A stretch of DNA of 48,575 nucleotides from an uncultured Bacteroidales bacterium (lineage in GTDB: Bacteria > Bacteroidota > Bacteroidia > Bacteroidales > UBA932). Positions 8,567 through 16,716 of this stretch are shown here, one piece after another. The notes under the pieces are model-generated. The model did no database searches, was not told where the DNA came from, and saw only the letters and a list, made by a program, of their open reading frames with translations. Each line of letters opens with the position of its first letter. Positions within the stretch are counted from its first letter, which is position 1. Location: assembly GCA_900319485.1 (NCBI GenBank), contig ONOQ01000018.1, positions 1 through 48,575 on the forward strand, read 5' to 3'. The position numbers and the translations under genes were made by a program.

Positions 8567-8570
8567 CAGT

Positions 8571-8972
8571 ATGCAAAGCGACTACATATGGGACCCGCTG
8601 CGGCGTAAGAGCGTACGCAATACGCCGGAGGAAGCCGTGAGGCAGTGGTTCATCTCCGTGCTTCACCAGGGGATGGGCGTGCCGGAGCATATGATGGGTT
8701 CCGAAGTCTCTTTCAGGCACGGCGCCAAGGATTACAGGGCCGATATCCTTGTGTACGACCGAAGCGCCAGGCCCATAATGATAGTGGAATGCAAAAGGCC
8801 GGAGGTTGAACTGAGCCAGGAAGTGGTGGACCAGGCCATACGTTATAACAATGAACTTGACGTAAAGTACGTTGCCGTTACAAACGGTGAAAAGACCTTT
8901 ATGTTCAAGAGAGTGATGGGCGGCTGGGAGTTTATGCAGAAAGCCCCCAGGTGGGAGGAAATGCTTCAATGA
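8571..8972 (+). CDS. HsdR N-terminal-domain-like (PD-(D/E)XK fold) small protein
   Basis: This 133-residue protein resembles the N-terminal domain of type I restriction HsdR subunits, but it stands alone without helicase, specificity or methylase genes. The nuclease-fold core is visible: an acidic residue in TPEEAVRQWF, then YRADILVYD, then MIVECKRPEVELS, giving the D...ExK arrangement. The stand-alone form is common in Bacteroidota, and I recall it being found near holA there; holA lies 2.7 kb downstream in this same run. The ATG at 8571 is preferred over the TTG at 8556 because the -7 promoter box occupies 8559-8566. The stop overlaps the cca start (ATGA). A role in DNA processing is inferred, not shown. 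Confidence 0.8.
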   Translation: MQSDYIWDPLRRKSVRNTPEEAVRQWFISVLHQGMGVPEHMMGSEVSFRHGAKDYRADILVYDRSARPIMIVECKRPEVELSQEVVDQAIRYNNELDVKYVAVTNGEKTFMFKRVMGGWEFMQKAPRWEEMLQ

Positions 8973-10399
8973 CAAGGACGGAAGGATATCTGGACCACGC
9001 CATATTCAGCCTAGTGGGAAATACGGCCAGGGAACTGGGCGTAAGGGCCTTTGTGATAGGCGGTTACGTCCGTGACTGCTTCCTTGGCATCCCCAACGAC
9101 GACATAGACATAGTGGTGGAGGGCTCCGGAATAGCCCTGGCCGAGGCCGTTGCCGCAAAGTGCGGCGCAAAGGTGTCCGTTTTCCGGAACTTCGGGACCG
9201 CTATGCTTAAGTATAGAGGTATGGAAGTGGAATTCGTGGGCGCCAGGAAGGAATCCTACGACCGTAATTCCAGAAAACCCGTGGTGGAGGACGGCACCCT
9301 TGAGGAAGACCAGTTAAGGAGGGATTTCACCATAAACGCTATGGCTTTTTCCCTTCAGGCCGATGATTACGGCGCCCTCGTGGACCCTTTCGGAGGCATC
9401 AGGGACCTTGCCGCGGGTATAATCCGTACACCCCTGGACCCGGAGCAGACCTACTCCGACGACCCCCTGAGGATGCTCCGCGCCATCCGCTTTGCAACAA
9501 GGCTGGGCTTCACGATAGTCCCTGAATCGCTGGACGCAATGAAAAGGATGGCGGGCCGCCTCAAGATACTTTCCCGTGAGAGGATAGTTGAGGAACTGGA
9601 CAAGATGCTCCTCACCAAAAAGCCCTCCACGGCGTTCCGCCTTATGGACCAGACGGGCCTCCTGGAGCAGTTCCTTCCGGAACTTGTGCGCCTCAAGGGC
9701 ACTGAAACCGTAGACGGAAAGGGCCACAAGGAGAACTTCTCCCACACCCTGGAGGTTCTTGACAATGTTGTCCTGTTTGAGAAGGAAGAAGGCCGTGAGC
9801 CAAACCTGTGGCTTCACTGGGCCGCGCTTCTTCACGATATAGGAAAGCCCGTCAGCAAGCGCTTCGTGCAGGGCCAGGGCTGGACATTTCACGGCCACGA
9901 GGTAGTGGGAGCCCGTATGGTGCCCCAGATCTTCGCATCCCTGAAGATGCCCCTCAATGAGAAGATGAAGTACGTCCAGAAGCTTGTGGGGCTGCACCTC
10001 AGGCCCATCGCCTTGGTGGACGACGGGGTTACGGACAGTGCCGTGCGGCGGCTTCTTTTTGACGCCGGGGAGGACATAGATGACCTGATGCTCCTCTGCA
10101 ATGCCGACATAACCTCCAAGAATCCCGCAAAGGTGGCAAGGCTCCGCCGGAACTTTGAACTGGTGAAGGAGAAGATGGCGGAGGTAGAGGCCAAGGATGA
10201 AATCCGCAACTGGAAGAACCCCATCACCGGGGACTACATAATGGAACTCTTCGGCATAGAGCCGTGCAATACAATCGGCCATCTTAAGGAAATGGTGAAG
10301 GAAGCCATCCTTGACGGGGTTATCCCCAACACTTTTGAGGCGGCCGATGCCTTTATGCGTGAGCGCGCCGCGGAAATGGGACTTTATCCCCATGATTGA
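8969..10399 (+). CDS. cca: tRNA CCA-pyrophosphorylase / nucleotidyltransferase with HD domain
   Basis: This 476-residue enzyme builds or repairs the 3'-CCA end of tRNA from CTP and ATP. The class II nucleotidyltransferase head has GGYVRD and the metal-binding pair in NDDIDIVVEG. EEDQLRRDFTINAMAF and the ADP-binding DPLRMLRAIRFATRLGF follow. A C-terminal HD domain is shown by WAALLHDIGKPVSKR, then HGHEVVGA. The ATG at 8969 overlaps the previous stop by four bases; a GTG 18 bases upstream is less likely. Poly(A) polymerase belongs to the same family, but the single-copy housekeeping form with an HD domain is usually annotated as CCA-adding in Bacteroidota. Confidence 0.93.
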   Translation: MTRTEGYLDHAIFSLVGNTARELGVRAFVIGGYVRDCFLGIPNDDIDIVVEGSGIALAEAVAAKCGAKVSVFRNFGTAMLKYRGMEVEFVGARKESYDRNSRKPVVEDGTLEEDQLRRDFTINAMAFSLQADDYGALVDPFGGIRDLAAGIIRTPLDPEQTYSDDPLRMLRAIRFATRLGFTIVPESLDAMKRMAGRLKILSRERIVEELDKMLLTKKPSTAFRLMDQTGLLEQFLPELVRLKGTETVDGKGHKENFSHTLEVLDNVVLFEKEEGREPNLWLHWAALLHDIGKPVSKRFVQGQGWTFHGHEVVGARMVPQIFASLKMPLNEKMKYVQKLVGLHLRPIALVDDGVTDSAVRRLLFDAGEDIDDLMLLCNADITSKNPAKVARLRRNFELVKEKMAEVEAKDEIRNWKNPITGDYIMELFGIEPCNTIGHLKEMVKEAILDGVIPNTFEAADAFMRERAAEMGLYPHD

Positions 10400-11369
10400 C
10401 AGATACATAGCCTATATCCGCGACGTCCGGAGATACTCTCCCCGGACGCAGGCCCTCTATGCCGATGCCCTGACATCTTTTGCCCAGTGGGCAGAGATTG
10501 CCGGCAATGACGGCGTCATTCCCGACCTGATCGGGAATCTTATCCCGTCAAGGATAAGGGAGTACGAGGCCCATCTGATAGGCTCCGGGTACAAGCCAAG
10601 GACGGTGCATCTGCACCTCAGCGCCCTGAGCGGCTACTGCAACTATCTTATAAAGGAAGGGAAACTTGCTTCAAATCCGGTGAGGGGAGTGAAGCGTCCA
10701 AAGATGGAAAAACGCCTTCCGGAGTACTACAGGGAGAGTTCCATGGACGAGTACCTGAAGGAAACCGCCCACGCGGCGGGGGAGGATGAACTCACCCTCC
10801 TTGAGAGCCTGAACCCCCGTGAACCCCTATTTGCGGAACTCTACAAAAGACGCCTGAGACGCCTTATAATAAGCATCCTCTACGGCACCGGTATCCGCCG
10901 CGCGGAACTCCTTACCCTCACAATAGGCAGCGTGGATTTTTCCCGCGGCACACTTAGAGTCATAGGAAAAGGGGATAAAATGAGAGAAATTCCCCTTATT
11001 CCTTCTCTAACTCAGGAAATTTCACTATATTTGAAAGCAGCAAGTATGACTGAAGCGTCCCGTACCCCCCGGGATCCACTGCTTGTTACGGAAAAGGGCA
11101 GGCCCCTCTATCCGGAATACGTGGACAGGGCGGTCAAGAAGGAACTGGACGGCTACGGCATCACTGGGAGGAAATCCCCCCACGTGTTAAGGCACACTCT
11201 GGCAACTGCACTTTTGCAGGAAGGCGCAGACCTTAACGCAATCAAGGAGATGCTTGGCCACGCAAACCTTGCCGCCACGGAGGTTTACACCCACAATTCA
11301 GTCGCACGGCTCAAACAACAATACTTAATCGCCCATCCAAGGGCAAAAAAAACAGGTAACAATGATTAA
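10392..11369 (+). CDS. xerC: Tyrosine recombinase, XerC/XerD-like
   Basis: This 325-residue site-specific recombinase has an N-terminal SAM-like core-binding domain (about residues 1-100) and a catalytic domain. All active-site residues are visible: arginine in GTGIRRAELL, lysine in VIGKGDKMREIPL, the HxxR pair in SPHVLRHTLAT, histidine in LGHANLAATEVYTH and the nucleophilic tyrosine in the same segment. Length and domain order match the chromosome-dimer resolvases XerC/XerD rather than phage integrases. The chosen ATG overlaps the end of cca by eight bases. The position among housekeeping genes, with no attachment-site repeats, supports a chromosomal role. I cannot tell XerC from XerD with certainty. 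Confidence 0.88.
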   Translation: MIDRYIAYIRDVRRYSPRTQALYADALTSFAQWAEIAGNDGVIPDLIGNLIPSRIREYEAHLIGSGYKPRTVHLHLSALSGYCNYLIKEGKLASNPVRGVKRPKMEKRLPEYYRESSMDEYLKETAHAAGEDELTLLESLNPREPLFAELYKRRLRRLIISILYGTGIRRAELLTLTIGSVDFSRGTLRVIGKGDKMREIPLIPSLTQEISLYLKAASMTEASRTPRDPLLVTEKGRPLYPEYVDRAVKKELDGYGITGRKSPHVLRHTLATALLQEGADLNAIKEMLGHANLAATEVYTHNSVARLKQQYLIAHPRAKKTGNND

Positions 11370-11652
11370 CGTTAAGTCCCTCAAGTTCGACGCAGACGAG
11401 AAGCTGCTGGACTACATCCAGAAGAAAGTTGGTAAGGTAGAGAAATTCTTCGACAATCTAGGAGACATTGACGTCACCCTCTCCCTCCTTCCGGACGCAG
11501 AAAACAAGTGCGTAAAACTCCAAACCCGCATTCCCGGCGAGGATCTCCTCATTGAACGCAACGCACGTACCTTCGAAGAAGCAGTAACAGACGCCGCAGA
11601 CGCCCTCAAGGAGCGTATCGTACGCGCCAAGGAAAAGAAATTCTCCAAATAG
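11362..11652 (+). CDS. hpf: Ribosome hibernation promoting factor (HPF/RaiA family)
   Basis: This is a 96-residue short-form HPF/YfiA-type protein that binds the 30S decoding centre of idle ribosomes and prevents translation under starvation. The whole sequence fits the beta-alpha-beta-beta-beta-alpha fold: DEKLLDYIQKKVGKVEKFFDN forms the first helix region and a conserved basic tail (ALKERIVRAKEKKFSK) ends it. There is no C-terminal dimerisation domain as in long HPF. Its start overlaps the recombinase stop by eight bases and its stop is followed after one base by the GTG of holA. Confidence 0.88.
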   Translation: MINVKSLKFDADEKLLDYIQKKVGKVEKFFDNLGDIDVTLSLLPDAENKCVKLQTRIPGEDLLIERNARTFEEAVTDAADALKERIVRAKEKKFSK

Positions 11653-11653
11653 C

Positions 11654-12691
11654 GTGGCTGCCCAGAAGGGTTACATAGAGACCTCCAGGCAGGTCAGCAA
11701 CATACTTGAAGATGTCCGTGGCGGCATCTTCAAGTGTGTATATCTGCTTATGGGAGAGGAGCCCTATTACCCGGACCTTGTCTGTGACGCAATCCTTGAA
11801 AACTGCCTCCAGGACTGGGAGAAGGACTTCAACCAGACGGTATGCTACGGCTCGGACGTGGACGCGGAGACAGTGATAACGGCCGCCAGGCGTTTTCCTA
11901 TGATGGCGGAGCGCCAACTTGTGGTGGTGAAGGAAGCCCAGCAGATGAAATCCCTTGAGGAACTAGCCCTTTACTGCGAGAATCCCCTTGACAGCACCGT
12001 CCTTGTGATCCTGATGCACGGGGCATCGGCCGATAAACGGAAGGCCCTCTACAAGACCGTCCTCAAAACGGGCGTGGTGGTGGATTCCCCGGCCCTTAGG
12101 GACTATGAGGTCCCAAAATGGATCAATGACTATTACCAGGGGCTGGGGCTCAGTATCCACCCGGAGGCATCGGCCCTCCTTGCAGAAAGCGCCGGCACAG
12201 ACCTTGGCAAAATTGCCGTGGAGACGGAAAAACTCCTCAAGAACCTCCCGGAGGGCGTGAAGGAGATTTCCGTTGAGGACATTGAGAAGAATATCGGCAT
12301 AAGCAGGCAGTACAGCATCTTTGAACTTACAAAGTGCCTCAGTTACAGGGAAAGCGCCCGCGCGCTCACCATTGCGGCGCATATAGGGGAGCAGCCGCGT
12401 TTTATGCTTCCTATGGCCGTGTCACCGCTTTTCACGCATTTCAGCCGCATCCTCAAGTATCACGCCATTCTGCCTCAGCGGCCCTCGCAGGGGGACGTAG
12501 CAAAGGCGCTTGGCGTAAACCCGTATTTCCTTAGGGAATATGACGCAGCGGTGAGAAATTATCCCATTCAGGCCTGCCAGGCGGTTATTTCGCTGCTTGC
12601 AGAGTACGATTACAAGGGTAAGGGCGGAGACGCCGGGGAAGCAACTCCCGCTGATCTTCTGACAGAGTTAGTAGCAAAAATCTTATCATAG
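11654..12691 (+). CDS. holA: DNA polymerase III subunit delta
   Basis: This 345-residue protein is the delta subunit of the clamp loader, which opens the beta sliding clamp and loads it on primed DNA. The family pattern is clear: GGIFKCVYLLMGEEPYYPD near the N terminus, ARRFPMMAERQLVVVKEAQQM, and a C-terminal helical collar beginning around ISRQYSIFELTKCL. It starts with GTG at 11654, one base after the hpf stop. The Walker A motif is absent, as expected for delta. Confidence 0.88.
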   Translation: MAAQKGYIETSRQVSNILEDVRGGIFKCVYLLMGEEPYYPDLVCDAILENCLQDWEKDFNQTVCYGSDVDAETVITAARRFPMMAERQLVVVKEAQQMKSLEELALYCENPLDSTVLVILMHGASADKRKALYKTVLKTGVVVDSPALRDYEVPKWINDYYQGLGLSIHPEASALLAESAGTDLGKIAVETEKLLKNLPEGVKEISVEDIEKNIGISRQYSIFELTKCLSYRESARALTIAAHIGEQPRFMLPMAVSPLFTHFSRILKYHAILPQRPSQGDVAKALGVNPYFLREYDAAVRNYPIQACQAVISLLAEYDYKGKGGDAGEATPADLLTELVAKILS

Positions 12692-12703
12692 AAAAAAGAG
12701 AAG

Positions 12704-13530
12704 ATGGCAATTATTGAAGTAAAGAACGTAACCAAGACCTTCGGGGAAAAGGTGGCGCTGGACAATGTGTCGCTGGAAATCCCTGAGGGCAAGATCTTTG
12801 GCCTCCTGGGGCCCAACGGAGCGGGAAAGAGCACCCTCATCCGCATCATAAACCGCATAACCATCACCTCCCAGGGCCAGATCCTTTTCCAGGGGCATCC
12901 AATCACAGAGGCCGATGTAGCGCGCATAGGCTACCTCCCCGAGGAACGCGGCCTTTACCGCAAGATGAAGGTGGGGGACCAAGCTATGTACCTTGCCCAG
13001 TTAAAGGGTATGAGCGCCAGGGACGCCGCCGTTGAACTTAAGAAATGGTTTGTGCGCTTTGACATTGCAGACTGGTGGGGGAAGAAGGTGGAGGAACTCT
13101 CCAAGGGTATGGCCCAGAAGGTCCAGTTCATCACCACCGTGGTCCATAAACCCAGCCTGATGATCCTGGACGAGCCTTTTTCCGGCTTCGATCCCGTGAA
13201 CGTAGACCTTATCCGCAAGGAAATCCTGCGCCTGAAGGACGAAGGCGCAACCATCATCCTTTCCACCCACAATATGGAATCCGTGGAGGAACTCTGTGAG
13301 AACATTGCCCTCATCAACACGATATCCGCCGCCAGCACGGAGAGGACAACGTGGAAATTGAGTTCACGGATGATACCCTTGCGCGCCGCAGCATTGTTGT
13401 TCCGCGTCCGGATGTTAACGCAAAACTCACGGAGCTTATCGGCCTGGGAGTGACCATCAACTCCTTCAGGGAGGTCATCCCCAGGATGAACGACATTTTT
13501 ATCAAACTTGTTAAAGGAGAGGAGGAATAG
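12704..13530 (+). pseudogene. ABC-2 exporter ATP-binding protein, frameshifted
   Basis: This is an ABC-type ATPase of the NatA-like group, meant to energise the permease that starts three bases after its end. The nucleotide-binding domain is intact for about 205 residues: Walker A LLGPNGAGKSTL, signature VEELSKGMAQK, Walker B LMILDEPFSGFD and H-loop LSTHNMESVEELC. After ENIALIN at about 13318 the frame breaks. Reading on gives a foreign-looking tail ending at 13453. In another frame the proper C terminus, DIRRQHGEDNVEIEF through IKLVKGEEE, runs to the stop at 13530. The segment of about eleven residues normally joining the two (ending in a GxV-like turn) is absent. A deletion of about 31 bases explains both the gap and the shift. 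Confidence 0.8.
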
Positions 13531-13533
13531 GTT

Positions 13534-14943
13534 ATGATGAACTTCAAGAAATTAGGAATAATAATCCAGCGTGAATACCTTAACAAGGTAAAGAAGAAGA
13601 GTTTCCTCCTTATCACTTTCCTGGCTCCAATCCTTTTTGCAGCCATCTGCATCCTTCCTACCGTCATTATGATGGGCACTAAGGAAGAGGCTAAGAAGGT
13701 GGGTGTAATTGACCGCAGCGGCATTGTGCTTCAGTATCTGGAAGACAACGAGGTTACCCATTATGTGGACCTTGGTCCCGATGCAATTGCCGACAGCCTC
13801 AAGGCAAACCTGAAGGCCGCGGGCATAGACGTCCTCCTGAACATATCTGAACTTGACCCTGAGACCCGCAGCGTAAAGGCCGATTGCTACAGCGAGAAAC
13901 CCCTTGGTATGGACACGGGCTCAATGATAGAGGACCGTATCAACGATGCAGTTGAGGCCTACCGCATAGAGCAGTCTGGCGTTGAGAACCTGGAGGAGAT
14001 TATGGCGGGCGTAAAGTCAAACGTGAAACTCCGCAGTTACACAATTGACGCTTCCGGCAAGGAAACAATCTCGGAATCCGGCATCTATATGGCCCTCAGC
14101 ATGATCCTTGGAATGGCCATCTATATGTTCATAGCCCTGTTCTCAGGTATGGTTATGAGTTCCGTCATTGAGGAAAAGAGTTCCCGCGTGGTGGAGGTCC
14201 TGGTGTCTTCCGTGAAGGCCAGCGAACTCCTCTTCGGCAAGATTATCGGCGTAGCCCTTGTGGCCATCACCCAGTTCCTCCTGTGGATCCTTCTCACAGG
14301 AATGCTCCTGGGCGTTGCTATGGGCATCCTTGGCAAGGACAAGATTATGGGAATGATGAGCGATGATCCCACAACGGAGATGGTCCAGCAGATGTCCCCG
14401 GATGTGAATCTGCCCGGTCAACTCACCCTTGAAGACTCCCTGAAGGCTGTTACCGACACCACTGCAGTATCGGCCGGTGAGCCTTCCGGAATGGAGGTCA
14501 TCATGAGCACCCTCGGCAATATCAATCTGGCAGAGATTGGAATCGCGTTCCTGTTCTTCTTCATCTTCGGATACCTGCTGTATGCGTCGCTCTTCGCGGC
14601 TATCGGCAGCGCCGTGGAGAACGAGGGTGACAGTTCGCAGTTGCAACTGCCCATCACCATTCCGCTTATGCTGGGCTTCTTTGTGGCCCTGTATGCCTTC
14701 AAGGCCCCGGACAGCCAGTTGGTGTTCTGGTTCTCCATGATACCTTTCACCAGCCCCATCGTGATGCTTGCGCGTATACCTTTCAGCGTGCCTATGTGGC
14801 AACTTGTTCTCAGCATCGTGCTCCTCATCGGAACCTTCGTCGCGTGCGCCTGGGCATCGGCAAAAATCTATAAGGTGGGTATCCTTATGTACGGCAAGAA
14901 ATCCACTTTCAAAGACCTCTGGAAATGGTTAAGAATGAAATAG
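13534..14943 (+). CDS. ABC-2 type transporter permease (NatB-like)
   Basis: This 469-residue inner-membrane permease partners the ATPase before it. A first membrane helix (SFLLITFLAPILFAAICILP) is followed by a large extracytoplasmic region of about 130 residues. A cluster of five or so membrane helices begins at about residue 185 (GIYMALSMILGMAIYMFIALFSG). The cytoplasmic motif VIEEKSSRVVEVLVSSVKASELL is the hallmark of NatB-like ABC-2 permeases. The substrate is unknown. The gene itself is intact even though its ATPase is frameshifted, which points to a recent mutation or an assembly error upstream. The nucleotidase gene overlaps its last 19 bases. Confidence 0.88.
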   Translation: MMNFKKLGIIIQREYLNKVKKKSFLLITFLAPILFAAICILPTVIMMGTKEEAKKVGVIDRSGIVLQYLEDNEVTHYVDLGPDAIADSLKANLKAAGIDVLLNISELDPETRSVKADCYSEKPLGMDTGSMIEDRINDAVEAYRIEQSGVENLEEIMAGVKSNVKLRSYTIDASGKETISESGIYMALSMILGMAIYMFIALFSGMVMSSVIEEKSSRVVEVLVSSVKASELLFGKIIGVALVAITQFLLWILLTGMLLGVAMGILGKDKIMGMMSDDPTTEMVQQMSPDVNLPGQLTLEDSLKAVTDTTAVSAGEPSGMEVIMSTLGNINLAEIGIAFLFFFIFGYLLYASLFAAIGSAVENEGDSSQLQLPITIPLMLGFFVALYAFKAPDSQLVFWFSMIPFTSPIVMLARIPFSVPMWQLVLSIVLLIGTFVACAWASAKIYKVGILMYGKKSTFKDLWKWLRMK

Positions 14944-15764
14944 TACTGGCCGCGGCCGTAGCAGTTGTCGCTACGGCCTGCGCGCCTAAGATAGACTACC
15001 GCCTTGTCCCTATGGACGGTCACAGGGCGGGAGCGCAGCCCGTAACGGTAGAAAACCAGGACACCGCGCTTGGCACTTTCGATGATGACAGATACGTCAC
15101 TCCAAGCGGACTCACCTTCGACGAAGACAGCCCCGTGGCGGAGGTTGCGGAAGCCCTTATGGAGGTCCAGCCCCGCCTTGTATCCCTTAAGACCGTTGTT
15201 GGCCACAGCGCAGGGGAGTACCTTAACTTAAGGACAGACCCTGACCTCCCTCTTGGAAATCTTTTTGCCGATGCCCTGAGGGCTTACGGCAGTGAACTTT
15301 TCAAGGTGCCGATGGACTTTGCCGTCACTAACTTCGGCGGTATCCGCGTCCCGATGCCAAAGGGCGCCGTCACTATGGAGGACATCTCTTCTATGTTCCC
15401 CTTCAAGAACTACGTCTGCTACGTGAAGATGAAGGGATCGGCCCTTACTGAACTGTTTGAGCAGTTGGCCGGAACAAAGGCCTTCCAGGCTACTTCCGGC
15501 GCCACAATCCGCGTTAAGGACCACAAACTGGTAAGCGCTTTAGTTGGCGGTGAGCCCATTGACCCGGGCCGCATCTACAATGTCACCACCATAGACTTCC
15601 TTCTGGACGGCGGTGACAAACTGAACATCGGCGCCCTTGCAGAGGATGTAACCCTCTCTACGGTACTCCTGAAGGAGGTTATGCTGTGGTATGTGAAGGG
15701 CAAGGAGGCAAAGGGTGAGATCATTGAAGCCAAGGCCGACGGCCGCGTAATTATGGAGGACTAG
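14925..15764 (+). CDS. 5'-nucleotidase C-terminal domain lipoprotein
   Basis: This 279-residue protein carries only the substrate-binding C-terminal domain of the UshA-type 5'-nucleotidase family. A lipoprotein signal (LAAAVAVVATAC) places it in the periplasm, attached to a membrane. GNLFADALRAYG, VTNFGGIRVPMPKG and SMFPFKNYVCYVKMKGSAL are typical of the domain. The metal-binding catalytic domain is not in this protein but in the gene four bases downstream. The usual fused order (catalytic then binding domain) is therefore split and reversed. I recall the same split in other Bacteroidales. The two presumably form one enzyme that dephosphorylates extracellular nucleotides. Confidence 0.85.
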   Translation: MVKNEIVLAAAVAVVATACAPKIDYRLVPMDGHRAGAQPVTVENQDTALGTFDDDRYVTPSGLTFDEDSPVAEVAEALMEVQPRLVSLKTVVGHSAGEYLNLRTDPDLPLGNLFADALRAYGSELFKVPMDFAVTNFGGIRVPMPKGAVTMEDISSMFPFKNYVCYVKMKGSALTELFEQLAGTKAFQATSGATIRVKDHKLVSALVGGEPIDPGRIYNVTTIDFLLDGGDKLNIGALAEDVTLSTVLLKEVMLWYVKGKEAKGEIIEAKADGRVIMED

Positions 15765-15767
15765 GAG

Positions 15768-16589
15768 ATGAAAAAGATAGTTTTTGCATTTGCTTTTGCT
15801 GCTCTTCTGGTAGCCTGTAACCGTGGCCCCGTTCTCACAATTGTGCACGTCAACGACACTCACAGCCATCTGGAGCCGGAGCGCACCGGTGAATTCGCGG
15901 GGCAGGGCGGTGTCCTTGAAAGGGCGGCGTACGTGGACTCCGTAAGGAAGGCCGACGGCCCGGAGAATGTCCTTCTTCTTCACGCCGGGGATTTCAGCCA
16001 GGGGTCGTCTTATTTCAGTGAGTTCGGCGGCAAGGTTGAGGTTGAGATCCTCAACGCAATGAAGTATGACGCCGTCACTCTTGGAAATCACGAGTTCGAC
16101 AACGGCATCGAGGCTCTTGGGGAGCGTCTTTCAAGTCTTGAGGTTCCCGTTGTTGTGTGTAACTATGACTTCTCTCCGTTTGAACTTGGGAAGTATGTAA
16201 AGCCTTGCGTCGTCATTGAGAAGGCGGGTCGCCGCATAGGGATTATCGGCGTCCTTTGCAGCCTCAAGGATATGCTGGCGGGTGACATTGCCAACCGTAT
16301 CCCGGAGTTTGATATGATTCCCACGGTCCAGAAGTATGCCGATGAACTCCGCCCCCACTGTGACCTTGTGATTGCCCTTACGCACATCGGTTACACGGAG
16401 CATAATCCCGGTGACATCACCGATCCTCAACTCGTTGCCGCCACCCGCGGAATAGACCTTGTTGTGGGCGGTCATTCCCACACATTCCTTGACAAGCCGG
16501 AGTACGTGAAGAACCTGGACGGCAGGAAGGTCCCCATTGTCCAGACCGGCTGGATGGGCGTCAATATGGGTGAGATTCATATCCGCTAG
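15768..16589 (+). CDS. Metallophosphatase lipoprotein (5'-nucleotidase catalytic domain)
   Basis: This 273-residue calcineurin-like phosphoesterase is the catalytic half of the split 5'-nucleotidase. The lipobox is LLVAC. The two-metal site motifs appear in order: HVNDTHSHL, LLHAGDFSQGS, VTLGNHEFDNG, IALTHIGYTEH and VVGGHSHTFL. Together with the preceding lipoprotein it would hydrolyse nucleotides or related phosphate esters in the periplasm, freeing nucleosides and phosphate. It is the last gene of the plus-strand run; a hairpin followed by T residues at 16625-16650 comes shortly after the stop. Confidence 0.9.
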   Translation: MKKIVFAFAFAALLVACNRGPVLTIVHVNDTHSHLEPERTGEFAGQGGVLERAAYVDSVRKADGPENVLLLHAGDFSQGSSYFSEFGGKVEVEILNAMKYDAVTLGNHEFDNGIEALGERLSSLEVPVVVCNYDFSPFELGKYVKPCVVIEKAGRRIGIIGVLCSLKDMLAGDIANRIPEFDMIPTVQKYADELRPHCDLVIALTHIGYTEHNPGDITDPQLVAATRGIDLVVGGHSHTFLDKPEYVKNLDGRKVPIVQTGWMGVNMGEIHIR

Positions 16590-16591
16590 TT

Positions 16592-16629
16592 GTCATCCCT
16601 TGACGTCATCCCAGTCTGACCGTCATCCC
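16592..16629 (+). repeat. Three copies of GTCATCCC
   Basis: GTCATCCC occurs at 16592-16599, 16605-16612 and 16622-16629, just before the hairpin that ends the operon. Such short clustered units are typical of dispersed intergenic repeats, but no other copies were noticed in this window. Confidence 0.5.
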
Positions 16630-16650
16630 TGGCTCTGGCCGGGGATTTTT
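16625..16650 (+). terminator. Intrinsic terminator after the nucleotidase genes
   Basis: ATCCCTGGC (16625-16633) pairs with GCCGGGGAT (16638-16646) around a TCTG loop with one G-T pair, and the stem runs into TTTTT. It separates the housekeeping run from the hipBA insertion. Confidence 0.65.
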
Positions 16651-16657
16651 AATAACA

Positions 16658-16689
16658 CTTGGAAAAACAAGAATTATGAGCTATATTTG
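16658..16689 (+). promoter_or_regulatory. Promoter of hipB-hipA
   Basis: CTTG (16658-16661), 20 bases, then TATATTTG (16682-16689) gives a good Bacteroidota promoter 27 bases before the hipB ATG. HipB-type repressors usually bind their own promoter; I see no strong palindromic operator. Confidence 0.6.
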
Positions 16690-16716
16690 CAAACAACTTA
16701 TAAAATTCCAATTGTT

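Noticed and set aside
9314-10408. Long open frame (364 codons) on the minus strand opposite cca
   Set aside because: It is the antisense shadow of a clear cca gene, with no family motifs and no promoter.
13310-13340. Programmed ribosomal frameshift in the ABC ATPase
   Set aside because: There is no slippery heptamer, and about eleven expected residues are missing, which points to a deletion.
16537-16716. Extended start for the hipB frame
   Set aside because: The extension would run through the nucleotidase end, a terminator and the promoter box; the ATG at 16717 fits the family.
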